A DNA stretch of 64,000 nucleotides, taken from assembly GCA_036005185.1 (NCBI GenBank), contig DASYQS010000064.1, positions 1 through 64,000 of the forward strand. The letters run 5' to 3'. The number at the start of each line of letters is the position of its first letter. Position 1 is the stretch's first letter. The translations under genes and the position numbers were made by a program. The notes below the pieces were generated by a model, which saw only the letters and a program-made list of their open reading frames with translations, was not told the origin of the DNA and made no database searches. The stretch comes from VBAU01 sp036005185. GTDB lineage: Bacteria > Bacteroidota > Bacteroidia > Chitinophagales > Chitinophagaceae. Shown piece after piece: positions 32,831-41,178 of the stretch.

Positions 32831-32847
32831 AGCCAACCTGCGTGCCA
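32831..32847 (-). promoter_or_regulatory. Candidate sigma-54 promoter of the thioredoxin-Crp operon
   Basis: On the minus strand TGGCACG-CAGG-TTGGCT matches the -24 (TGGCAC) element perfectly and the -12 element nearly (TTGG instead of TTGC), with correct spacing. It ends 27 bases before the thioredoxin start. Confidence 0.45.
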
Positions 32848-32947
32848 GATTTTTTTTTAACAATTTTAGACAGGGCTGAAACCCTTTACTAGCAATAGTT
32901 TCAAGAATTTTTTGAATTCGGGTACAGCGCATGTGTTAATGAAAATT

Positions 32948-32998
32948 TTCCCAATTGATTGGGAATTTCCCAAAATACTGTGAGGCGATTTTGGGAAA
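32948..32998. promoter_or_regulatory. Double dyad with TTCCCAA/TTGGGAA half-sites, candidate activator site
   Basis: Dyad 1 is TTCCCAAT-TG-ATTGGGAA (32948-32965). Dyad 2 has arms TTTCCCAAAAT (32966-32976) and ATTTTGGGAAA (32988-32998) with an 11-base spacer. The same half-site occurs four times in 51 bases. The array lies 100-150 bases upstream of the candidate sigma-54 promoter, where enhancer-binding activators normally bind. Confidence 0.6.
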
Positions 32999-33123
32999 GT
33001 TTATTTCAAATTTGATAAAAACATCCATGAAAATTTATTTCCCCAAAAACGCTTCCTGCTGTCATTTGCACGACAGTGATGCGGTTTGCCGCTGTTTACA
33101 TTTGTTTTCAGAAAATTTTAAAA

Positions 33124-33585
33124 ATGAAAACTCTGCTTACTTTTCTTTTTAGCCTAGTTATCATCAATTGTGTTGGTCAAGATGTAACTCAGCTTCGCAA
33201 ATCACAATACAATCTGGATAATGGAATTGCTATTAACGGCTATGACCCGGTTGCTTACTTCAAACAGGGGAAGCCGGTGAAAGGCAAAAGAGAATTTGCC
33301 GTATTTGTACAAGGTGTCACTTATTATTTTAATTCACTTGAAAATAAAGAAGAGTTCAAAAAAAATCCTGCGAAGTATGAACCACAGTACGGCGGTTGGT
33401 GTGCATATGCAATGGGTAAAGACGGGTCAAAAGTGGAAGTCGATCCCGAAACATTTAAAATCATTGATGGCAAGCTCTTTTTGTATTATAACAAGTTTTT
33501 CAATAATACGCTAAAGAGCTGGAATAAAAATGAAGCGAATCTCAAGGCGAAGGCCGACTTAAACTGGCAAAAATTTTATCATTAA
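33124..33585 (+). CDS. Secreted YHS-domain protein (copy 2)
   Basis: A 153-residue exported protein (signal about 1-18). The YHS core shows NGYDPVAYFKQGKP and YGGWCAYAMGKDG with one conserved cysteine, closely paralleling the copy at 17058. The open frame reaches 33076, but MKTLLTFLFSLVI (ATG at 33124) begins a proper signal peptide. It leads a plus-strand operon with DoxX, DinB, NRDE, ATP-grasp and LysE genes. Confidence 0.87.
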   Translation: MKTLLTFLFSLVIINCVGQDVTQLRKSQYNLDNGIAINGYDPVAYFKQGKPVKGKREFAVFVQGVTYYFNSLENKEEFKKNPAKYEPQYGGWCAYAMGKDGSKVEVDPETFKIIDGKLFLYYNKFFNNTLKSWNKNEANLKAKADLNWQKFYH

Positions 33586-33599
33586 TAAAAAAATAGTTC

Positions 33600-34001
33600 A
33601 TGCCGAGCTTTTCAACAATTGGTATTTGGATCCTTAGATTATTAGCTGCAATTATTTTGTTGCAAACCCTTTATTTCAAATTCAGCGCAGCACCGGAATC
33701 AATCTATATTTTTTCAAAACTTGGCATGGAGCCTTGGGGGCGAATAGGAACTGGTGTATTAGAATTGATTGCCGGTATATTAATCCTAATTCCAGCAACA
33801 ACAGCATTTGGCGCTTTGCTCGCTATCGCATTAATGTCAGGAGCTATTTTTTTTCACTTTACCAAGCTTGGTATCAACGTTCAGAATGATGGTGGTCAGC
33901 TGTTCATTTATGCATTGCTTGTATTGGTGTCAAGTATTGTGCTTGTGATTATCCATAGAACTGATCTTATGCCGATAAAAAAAATTCTCGCTAAATCATA
34001 A
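33600..34001 (+). CDS. DoxX-family membrane protein
   Basis: A 133-residue protein with four membrane helices. It shows the DoxX-type pattern: an early LLAAIILLQTLYFKFS helix, then WGRIGTGVLELIAGILILIP. DoxX proteins are associated with respiratory or redox complexes, but most are unassigned. It begins 15 bases after the YHS gene and is followed after 19 bases by DinB, so it is operonic. Confidence 0.85.
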   Translation: MPSFSTIGIWILRLLAAIILLQTLYFKFSAAPESIYIFSKLGMEPWGRIGTGVLELIAGILILIPATTAFGALLAIALMSGAIFFHFTKLGINVQNDGGQLFIYALLVLVSSIVLVIIHRTDLMPIKKILAKS

Positions 34002-34020
34002 TCATCAAAAACAATTCATC

Positions 34021-34521
34021 ATGCAACTCCAGCAAACTGTAAAAAATGTTTTCGTTCAACTAAGCGAGTCATTGCATCAGCTTAGCGATGAACAATATGT
34101 TCGACAAAGCAAAACACTTTTTAATGCCACGATCGGACAGCATGTTCGCCATATCATTGAGTTGTTCATTTGCCTCGAAAAAGGTTATGAAACAGGTTTG
34201 GTGAATTATGAGAAAAGAAAAAGGGATCTGGTTATTGAAACGGATAAAGATTTTGCCAGCAGCTTATTGCAAAAGATTTATACAGCTCTTGAAAAGCCAA
34301 ATAAGAAATTAGTGCTTGAGTCAAATTATGACGAGCATTCAGCAGAAACACTTGCCGTTACAACGAACTACTATCGTGAAATAATTTATAATCTAGAACA
34401 TACCGTTCATCACATGGCATTGATCCGTGTAGGAATCAATGAGGTTTCTACTGTTGTAGTGCCCGAAGGTTTTGGAGTAGCTTCTTCAACTATTAAATAT
34501 CGTAAAGAATGTGCACAGTAA
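34021..34521 (+). CDS. DinB-family putative metal-dependent protein
   Basis: A 166-residue four-helix-bundle protein. The conserved histidine set of the DinB/YfiT fold is visible: His41/His44 in IGQHVRHIIE and His127/His130/His131 in EHTVHHMALIR. These bind a divalent metal. The family includes thiol-dependent transferases as well as proteins of unknown role. Its stop overlaps the NRDE start by 13 bases, so the two are translationally linked. Confidence 0.85.
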   Translation: MQLQQTVKNVFVQLSESLHQLSDEQYVRQSKTLFNATIGQHVRHIIELFICLEKGYETGLVNYEKRKRDLVIETDKDFASSLLQKIYTALEKPNKKLVLESNYDEHSAETLAVTTNYYREIIYNLEHTVHHMALIRVGINEVSTVVVPEGFGVASSTIKYRKECAQ

Positions 34522-35237
34522 GTTTTATACCAGGAAGAGATAAATATTTTATTACATCAAACCGGGATGAAAAGAATACGCGTAAACAGGCGATACCACC
34601 TGCTTTTTACGAATTTGAAAGTGGTAAGTTGATCTTCCCAAAGGATGGAGATGCAGGCGGAAGCTGGATCGCTTTGCATGAAAATGGAAATGCAGCCGTT
34701 TTATTAAATGGAGCATTTGAAAAACATATTCCTTGCCCCCCTTACAGACTTAGCCGTGGCGAAATATTTTTACATGTAATCGCCAGCGAAAATCCAGTTA
34801 GACGATTTGATCGCTTGAATCTGAATAGGATTGAACCGTTCACACTTATCGTAGTTGATAAAGGTGACTTGTATGAATGCAGGTGGGATGGAAACAAAAA
34901 ACATTGCAGACAGCTAAGAAATTACAGACACTATATCTGGTCATCGACAACCTTGTACGAAGAACAAATTGTAAGGAAAAGAGAACAATGGTTTGCGGCA
35001 TTTCTTAATAAAAATCCGATTCCTACGCAAGAAGACATTTTGCATTTTCACCAATTCACAGGAGACGGAGATAGGAGCAATGGCCTTCAAATGGAGCGAA
35101 AAGGACTGTATTCAACGGTTAGCATCACGAGCATTTTATTAACTGCTGACAGAGGCAGCATGAAATATCTCGATTTGAAAGAAGGAAAAATGTATGAACG
35201 TAAAATTGAATTTACATCCGACTACGAGCTAGCATGA
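34509..35237 (+). CDS. NRDE/TANGO2-family protein
   Basis: A 242-residue cytosolic protein. The N-terminal Met-Cys-Thr-Val (Cys2 as a potential Ntn-type nucleophile), then ITSNRDEKNTR (the Asn-Arg-Asp-Glu name motif) and AGGSWIALHENGNAAVLLNG are diagnostic. TANGO2 homologues have been linked to heme trafficking or lipid homeostasis; the bacterial role is unsettled. It overlaps the DinB gene by 13 bases and the ATP-grasp gene by 4 bases. Confidence 0.88.
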   Translation: MCTVSFIPGRDKYFITSNRDEKNTRKQAIPPAFYEFESGKLIFPKDGDAGGSWIALHENGNAAVLLNGAFEKHIPCPPYRLSRGEIFLHVIASENPVRRFDRLNLNRIEPFTLIVVDKGDLYECRWDGNKKHCRQLRNYRHYIWSSTTLYEEQIVRKREQWFAAFLNKNPIPTQEDILHFHQFTGDGDRSNGLQMERKGLYSTVSITSILLTADRGSMKYLDLKEGKMYERKIEFTSDYELA

Positions 35238-36304
35238 TCAAAAAAATTCTATATCATCCTTTTTTTATAAAATTATTTCATTGGGAATATTGGTCATTTC
35301 ATGTAGTGTATGGCCCTTTATATTTTTATTGGCTTTGGCTTTGTTTGAAAGCAAGATCCTTTTTCTTTTTCAATACTTCCAATCCATCTATCAGCAATGG
35401 TGGTTTTTTAATGGAATCGAAAAAGCAGATATATGATCTTCTCCCTCAGAAATATTACCCGCGAACTATTTTCTTTAACGCAGAAAGTTCAGTTCAGGAA
35501 ATTTTAAGAGAAATACAAAAAGAAAATTTCAAATTCCCCTTGATCGGAAAGCCTGATATTGGAATGAAAGGCCTTTCAGTAAAGAAATTGAGTGATGAAC
35601 AAGAGTTGATAGAATATGTGGCACATTCAAAAGTGAGTTTCCTGATTCAGGAGTTCGTTTCTTACGAAAATGAAATAGGAATATTTTATTACCGCTTCCC
35701 AAACAAATTAAGAGGCCATATATCAGGGATTGTAAAAAAAGAGTTTCTAGCAGTTGAAGGAGATGGTGCGTCAACTATGACAGAATTACTCCGTAAAGAT
35801 AAAAGATTCATTCTTCAAATCCCGGCTTTAAAGAGAACCTATGGCAACGAGTTGAAAAGGATTTTGCAAAAAGGAGAGAAACGGATTCTTGTTCCGTATG
35901 GGAATCATGTGAGAGGGGCAAAGTTTATTAATGTAAGTCATCTCATTGATGAAAAACTTGTAAATACAATTGATAAGATTTGCAAGCAGGTAAGCGGCTT
36001 TTATTATGGACGTTTAGATATTCGCTTCAATAGCTGGGAAGATTTGCTGCAAGGGAAAAATATTTCAGTTATTGAAATTAATGGCGCCGGCAGTGAACCT
36101 ACTCATATATATGATCCAAAACACTCCATATTTTATGCCTGGAAAGAAATTATCAGGCATTGGAATATTTTATGGAAGATCAGTAGAATAAATCATCGTT
36201 GTTACCAATTGCCTTACATGAAGATCAGTTCAGGTATTGAAATGTTCAGGCAGAATAAAGAATATGTAAAAATGATTTCAGAAGATCTGAGACAAACGGC
36301 CTGA
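35234..36304 (+). CDS. ATP-grasp D-alanine-D-alanine ligase-like protein
   Basis: A 356-residue protein with a hydrophobic N-terminal segment (about residues 15-45) followed by an ATP-grasp domain. FPLIGKPDIGMKGLSVKKL is the ATP-binding part, and VIEINGAGSEPTHIYDP holds the metal-binding Asn-Gly. It would ligate a carboxylate to an amine using ATP, but it is not a canonical Ddl, since the N-terminal domain is short and membrane-like. It overlaps the NRDE gene by 4 bases, and LysE follows immediately (1 base gap), suggesting the product or its partner is exported. Confidence 0.8.
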   Translation: MIKKILYHPFFIKLFHWEYWSFHVVYGPLYFYWLWLCLKARSFFFFNTSNPSISNGGFLMESKKQIYDLLPQKYYPRTIFFNAESSVQEILREIQKENFKFPLIGKPDIGMKGLSVKKLSDEQELIEYVAHSKVSFLIQEFVSYENEIGIFYYRFPNKLRGHISGIVKKEFLAVEGDGASTMTELLRKDKRFILQIPALKRTYGNELKRILQKGEKRILVPYGNHVRGAKFINVSHLIDEKLVNTIDKICKQVSGFYYGRLDIRFNSWEDLLQGKNISVIEINGAGSEPTHIYDPKHSIFYAWKEIIRHWNILWKISRINHRCYQLPYMKISSGIEMFRQNKEYVKMISEDLRQTA

Positions 36305-36305
36305 T

Positions 36306-36968
36306 ATGCAAAAATTATTTCGTGTATTTTTTTGGGGAATGCTGATAAGTTTTTTAGGCTCGCTTCCTTTGGGTACAATGAATGTTACCGTTACTCAGCT
36401 CTCCGTTAACCATGGAATAAAAGACGGTTTTTCGTTTACAGCAGGCTCCATGATTGTTGAAGTGATCATTGTTCGCATTGCATTGGTAACAATGAAATTG
36501 TTGGCCAAACAACACAGGCTTTTTCGTTTACTTGAATATATAACTACCTCAGTTATTTTATTTCTTGCTATCGCAAGTTTTGTAGCAGCTTATAAAATGA
36601 GTGGGTTTGCAAGTCCTTTGCCCATAGAATCCATTACACCCTTTTGGTCAGGGGCATTTTTGAGTTTTACTAATCCATTACACATACCGTTCTGGCTGGG
36701 GTGGAGCAGCGTATTGATGAATAAAAATATTTTGCGACCGTCATTCAATCAAAACAATTGGTATGTTATCGGTATTGGCTTGGGTACAATATTTGGGTTT
36801 ATGGTATTTATCTATGCGGGAAATTATCTTGTATTACAAATTCAACAACATCAGACTTTATTGAATTGCGTTATCGGGATTGTATTATTGATCACTGCGA
36901 CAATACAAGTAATGAAAATAATCAATGTTCCGGCATCCGTGCGATATGGTAAAATAATGAGGTCTTAG
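36306..36968 (+). CDS. LysE-family transporter
   Basis: A 220-residue membrane protein with about six helices. LGSLPLGTMNVTVTQLS (near residue 15-31) is the typical first-helix LysE signature, and SFTNPLHIPFWLGWSSVL resembles the conserved fourth segment. LysE proteins export amino acids or similar compounds. It ends the YHS-to-LysE operon. The convergent sigma-54 activator gene ends 3 bases beyond. Confidence 0.85.
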   Translation: MQKLFRVFFWGMLISFLGSLPLGTMNVTVTQLSVNHGIKDGFSFTAGSMIVEVIIVRIALVTMKLLAKQHRLFRLLEYITTSVILFLAIASFVAAYKMSGFASPLPIESITPFWSGAFLSFTNPLHIPFWLGWSSVLMNKNILRPSFNQNNWYVIGIGLGTIFGFMVFIYAGNYLVLQIQQHQTLLNCVIGIVLLITATIQVMKIINVPASVRYGKIMRS

Positions 36969-36971
36969 TAA

Positions 36972-39900
36972 TTAAGCTTCTCTTTTAATGCCTAATTTTT
37001 TCATGCGAGCCTCGAGTGTAGTTGGGTTAATTCCTAAAATTTTAGCAGCGCCTTTTTCTCCACTTACCTTCCAATTTACTTTTTTTAGTGTTTCAATGAT
37101 ATGTTCTCTTTCTACTTCTTCTAATTTTTGAAGAGATGGTTTTCCATTTCCATTTTTCATAACAAGGCTTCCTTTAGGCATCCAATCACCATACTCCAAC
37201 ATATTCCCCGGACTTAGTATCAACGCTCTTTCAATAAGGTTTTCAAGCTCACGGATATTGCCAGGCCAGCTATATTCCATCAGGCTATCTATTACTCTGG
37301 GTGAAATGTTTGTCACTTTCTTTCCGATCTTAGCTTCATGCTTCTGGCAAAAGTGTTTTATGAGTAATGGTATGTCTTCTTTTCTATCACGCAGCGGCGG
37401 GCAAATAATTGGAAATACATTCAGCCTGTAAAATAAATCTTCACGAAATTCTTTTTTCTCAATAGCCTGTTCAAGATTACGGTTGGTAGCAGCAATTACA
37501 CGAACATTTACTCTCATAGTTTTTGGATTGCCCAGTCTTTCAAATTCTCCTTCCTGTAAAACCCGTAATAATTTTGATTGGAGATCAACAGGTAGTTCAC
37601 CGATCTCATCTAAGAAAATAGATCCGCCGTCTGCCAATTCAAAACGTCCGATCTTTCGTTCTAATGCTCCTGTGAATGCTCCTTTCTCATGGCCAAATAA
37701 TTCACTTTCGATGAGATTAGCGGGAAGAGTTGCACAGTTCACTTTTACCAATGATTTCTTACTGCGATTACTGATATTATGAATAGCTCTTGCAATAAGT
37801 TCTTTACCTGTACCGCTTTCGCCTAATATTAACACAGTGGCATCAGTGGATGCAACCTGTTCAACTTGTTGTAAGACTTTATGAAAGATTTTACTCTTAC
37901 TTATGATTTCTTCAAAATTGTGAGTGTACTTAATTTCTTCCTGCAGGTATTTATTCTCTGCCTGTAGCCTTGCCTGCTCCTGTTCCATCAGCACCCGATC
38001 GGTAATATCTAAAAACATAGTACGTGTAAACTTTCCGCTGGGATCCGGATTGGACCACCATTGAATCCAGACCGGTTTGCCATTATCCTTGCGACGAAGT
38101 TCCATGATAACGCCGCTGGTATCCGTGCCACGACCGATTGATTCAAAAGCTTTTTTAACTCGTTGTTGATTATCCGAAGTATTAGCAACGAGCGATAATC
38201 CATAAGTTTCAGCAACCTCATCTGGTCGCACTCCCAGAGTTCTCAAGGCCGCACGATTGGCACTTATGAATTTGGAATCGAGTCCTTCGTGAACATAAGC
38301 AATCGGGGCTTCCTCAAACAGATCACGATATCGCTTTTCACTTTCCTTTAGCTGTGATCTTAACTCATCATTAAGTTCTTTATAGGCTTTTTCCAATTCT
38401 TTTTCCGCCCTCATCCTTTCTATTTCAGCTCCTGCTCTTGCAGCAAATATTCTTAGAATGGCCGTTTGATTGTGATCTTCAGTCATGGGGATACGATCAA
38501 AGGCGGCAATATTACCAATGACTTTACCGGTGGAAGGACTAAATATCGGAACTGCTATCCAGGATTGAATTCCTTTTTCTCGTGGAAAAGATTTTTCGAG
38601 ATCATTAGGACAAAAAAAATCTTTTCCTTCCATTACAATTTCACACGGTGTTCCTTTCTTGTCGTATTCAATATTCTCCAATACTTCCTGTCTCTCTATA
38701 TAAGATAACATTCTCAATCTTGTATTATCGCCGCTGGAACATTCAACTACCATAGAGTACCTGACGTTCAATACGGATGTTACAAATTTTGCCAGTTCAC
38801 GAAAATAATCCTCGCCAGTCACGCTTGCTGTGTGTTCCGAAATAGTTCTTAGCAGTTCTTCTTCCATTTTTCTTTTGCGTATATTACGCACTGCACTGCA
38901 GAAATACTCCACTCCATTATGTTCTATAAAATTATTGGTTACCTCTACGGGGTAATATTGCCCGCTTTTATCACGATGTTCTGTTTCCAGTATTTGCTGT
39001 CCCAGTTTTTTTGTTTCTTTCCATTTTTCTTCCCATTCTTTACGGCTAAGCGATGGATTCAAATCAAATACTGTCATCGTAATCAGTTCATCCATACTAT
39101 AGCCTGACTCACGGCAAACAGCTTCATTAGTGCGAATGAATTTCCCATTTTTATCAACCCAAAATATCTGGTCACGAAGATTTTTAATTGTACTATTGTA
39201 CAATTCAATTTCATTAAGTCTTTCATTTAATTCTTTATTCTTTATTGCCAATTGCTCTTGTGATTTCATTCTCTCCATTTCTGCACCTATTCGGGCTGCA
39301 AAAATTTTCAGAATTGCTGTCTGGTTTTTTTCTTCGGTGATTGGCCGTGAATCAGTAGCTGCAATATGTCCTAATATTTCACCGGTAACTGGGCTTATGA
39401 TGGGAGCGCCTACATAAGCCTCAATTCCTTTTGCTGCTTTGAAATATGTTTGTGCACCACTTTTTAAAAAATATGGGTCGCCTTGCATCATCATCCGGCA
39501 AGCTGATTCATTGGTATTATATTCAATATTGTCTAATATCTTTTCTCCTTCAACAAATGCCATAGTACGCAACCTTGTTTTATTTTCATCTACACATTCT
39601 GCAATAAAAGTGTATTGCATACCCAGCATGGCAGTTATTTTCTTAGCCAGTTCGAGGAACAGATCTTGGCCTGTTAATCCTGAAGTTGCTTCTGATACTT
39701 TACGCAACAATTCTTCTTCCATTTTTTTCTTTCGTATATCCCGCACAATGCTACAGGTGAATTCCTGTCCTTCAAATTCAATATAATTCCCTGTAATTTC
39801 TACTTCGTAGAGATACCCTGTTTTATGCTGGTGCCTCGACTCAAAAGTGAATTTTTTTTCTTTTTTTAGCCGTTGCCAGAATTTTTCAAAATCAGCTACT

Positions 39901-40100
39901 ATTCTTGAAGGATTGATATCCATCACGGTCATTGTTGTCAATTCATCTTTTGTATACCCTGTCATCTGGCAGGCCATATCATTTACTTGATAGATATCGC
40001 CTTTTGAAGTTACCCAAAAGACAGCTTCATGCAGATTTTCCAAGGTAAAATGGGAAAGCAGCAACTCTTTTTCAAAATCATGAGAAGCAGATTTTGCCAT
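36972..40100 (-). CDS. Sigma-54 activator with three PAS and two GAF domains
   Basis: A 1042-residue cytosolic sensor-regulator. The order is PAS1 (about 15-130), GAF1 (150-290), PAS2 (305-425), GAF2 (440-580), PAS3 (600-715), AAA+ (745-985) and a Fis-type helix-turn-helix (about 1010-1040). The AAA+ domain is complete: Walker A GESGTGKE (760-767), the sigma-54 contact loop GAFTGA (807-812) and a FLDEIGEL Walker B. PAS1-GAF1 and PAS2-GAF2 are near copies, indicating an internal duplication. It should activate sigma-54 promoters in response to a small ligand or redox state. It has no receiver domain, so it does not need a partner kinase. It converges on the LysE operon. Confidence 0.92.
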   Translation of the reverse strand: MAKSASHDFEKELLLSHFTLENLHEAVFWVTSKGDIYQVNDMACQMTGYTKDELTTMTVMDINPSRIVADFEKFWQRLKKEKKFTFESRHQHKTGYLYEVEITGNYIEFEGQEFTCSIVRDIRKKKMEEELLRKVSEATSGLTGQDLFLELAKKITAMLGMQYTFIAECVDENKTRLRTMAFVEGEKILDNIEYNTNESACRMMMQGDPYFLKSGAQTYFKAAKGIEAYVGAPIISPVTGEILGHIAATDSRPITEEKNQTAILKIFAARIGAEMERMKSQEQLAIKNKELNERLNEIELYNSTIKNLRDQIFWVDKNGKFIRTNEAVCRESGYSMDELITMTVFDLNPSLSRKEWEEKWKETKKLGQQILETEHRDKSGQYYPVEVTNNFIEHNGVEYFCSAVRNIRKRKMEEELLRTISEHTASVTGEDYFRELAKFVTSVLNVRYSMVVECSSGDNTRLRMLSYIERQEVLENIEYDKKGTPCEIVMEGKDFFCPNDLEKSFPREKGIQSWIAVPIFSPSTGKVIGNIAAFDRIPMTEDHNQTAILRIFAARAGAEIERMRAEKELEKAYKELNDELRSQLKESEKRYRDLFEEAPIAYVHEGLDSKFISANRAALRTLGVRPDEVAETYGLSLVANTSDNQQRVKKAFESIGRGTDTSGVIMELRRKDNGKPVWIQWWSNPDPSGKFTRTMFLDITDRVLMEQEQARLQAENKYLQEEIKYTHNFEEIISKSKIFHKVLQQVEQVASTDATVLILGESGTGKELIARAIHNISNRSKKSLVKVNCATLPANLIESELFGHEKGAFTGALERKIGRFELADGGSIFLDEIGELPVDLQSKLLRVLQEGEFERLGNPKTMRVNVRVIAATNRNLEQAIEKKEFREDLFYRLNVFPIICPPLRDRKEDIPLLIKHFCQKHEAKIGKKVTNISPRVIDSLMEYSWPGNIRELENLIERALILSPGNMLEYGDWMPKGSLVMKNGNGKPSLQKLEEVEREHIIETLKKVNWKVSGEKGAAKILGINPTTLEARMKKLGIKREA

Positions 40101-40484
40101 GACCGATAGCTTGATGCAATAAAGTTAAATCAAAGGAATAATAAGATAGTAAAATTTGACGTCAGTATTATAAATTGCCTTATTCAAATTTTATTATTGA
40201 AGGGCAAGTTAGTCCTGCCTTTACTGCTATTGACCAGAAGTTTTTTAATATATTGTTATTTTAAAATCGCCGCTAGTGTCTTGTGTGCTGCCTGTGAGGA
40301 AGATTCGGAAATTATCTTTGAAGCCTGCAAGGTCGATCGAGTAGTCAAATTATTATTAGTGAGAACCTTTTGATGACAAACTATTTAAAAAATCAATAGA
40401 AAGTCCTGTAAGACAGATTTATACTCATTTTATCGTTTATTTGTACTCTCATTTGTGCCTAAAGGAAAGTAAAAAAAACAGCAA

Positions 40485-40564
40485 TTTTGTTGAGGTCAGC
40501 CATAAATGGGTTTGAACTTGACATCCTCAACTCGACTAAGCTTACAATCATTGTGAGCTTTTTT
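40485..40564 (+). ncRNA. Candidate small RNA ending in an intrinsic terminator
   Basis: A hairpin with arms TTGAGG (40490-40495) and CCTCAA (40525-40530), extended by TCA/TGA, is followed 8 bases later by a terminator hairpin and T-run. No plus-strand gene lies upstream, so the terminator implies an unannotated transcript. The 5' end is a guess, and the call rests on structure only. Confidence 0.35.
40539..40564 (+). terminator. Intrinsic terminator on the plus strand without an upstream gene
   Basis: A 9-bp stem AGCTTACAA / TTGTGAGCT (one G-U pair) around TCA is followed by a run of T. It is a standard Rho-independent terminator facing right. Confidence 0.65.
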
Positions 40565-40674
40565 ATGTCAGTTAGATGAAAAATATAAGATCTGCTACTG
40601 TATCGCCTTTATACAATGAATGAAGGAAATTCAATTGCTATAAAAGGATATCAGCAAAATGCGGGGTGAATCCA

Positions 40675-40703
40675 TAAAAAAATCCCAGAAAGAATTCCGG
40701 GAT
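40675..40703 (-). terminator. Intrinsic terminator on the minus strand downstream of GH127
   Basis: On the minus strand ATCCCGGAA / TTCTGGGAT (one mismatch) around TTCT is followed by seven T residues. It lies 476 bases beyond the GH127 stop, so either the transcript has a long tail or an unknown RNA ends here. Confidence 0.65.
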
Positions 40704-41178
40704 CTAAATTGATGCGTAAAATTGTTGACAGTCAAATCTATGTTAAGATCCGGCTCTCTTTTTTTTAAATAAGAAAAAATTATAAACAATAAAGGCTTTC
40801 ATAATTATTTCGTTAAGGGTTTTTCATCATTCGCTCCGCCAATCATAGCTAAAGAGAAAAAGATAATCTACTGGGTTTGTTGAATTCGTTGTAGCCGTAA
40901 ATGATATGCTCTTTTATTTTCAGTTTGAACTTAGCTTAAAATTCAGGTTCAGCAATTTCCTATACAGGAACGGATGGAAGCAAATTGTTTCACAAACTCC
41001 TTTGTATCTTTCAATAGTTTAAAATGCAGAATGTTCGAACAAATATCTTCTTAAAGCCCTCTGTAAAAACAGAGGCGACTGCCAGTTATTGTGAACTTTT
41101 AAACGATACTGCTATTTTGCGGGCAAATTTTATTTGTGCTCCTTGTCTTATATTATATCATTAGTGGCATAAATAAGT

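Larger units (their letters stand above)
32805..33123. other. Divergent regulatory region between the thioredoxin and YHS operons
   Basis: A 319-base region without a gene. It holds a candidate sigma-54 promoter for the minus-strand operon (32831-32847) and a double dyad (32948-32998). A weaker CTGTC...GACAG inverted pair is near 33058-33075. Confidence 0.6.
40101..41178. other. Long intergenic region with orphan terminators and a possible small RNA
   Basis: About 1.1 kb without a supported protein gene. It lies downstream of GH127 and upstream of the sigma-54 activator, both on the minus strand. It contains an intrinsic terminator on each strand (40539-40564 plus; 40675-40703 minus). The rest is AT-rich and shows no clear frame. 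It marks the left edge of the arabinoside locus. Confidence 0.6.
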
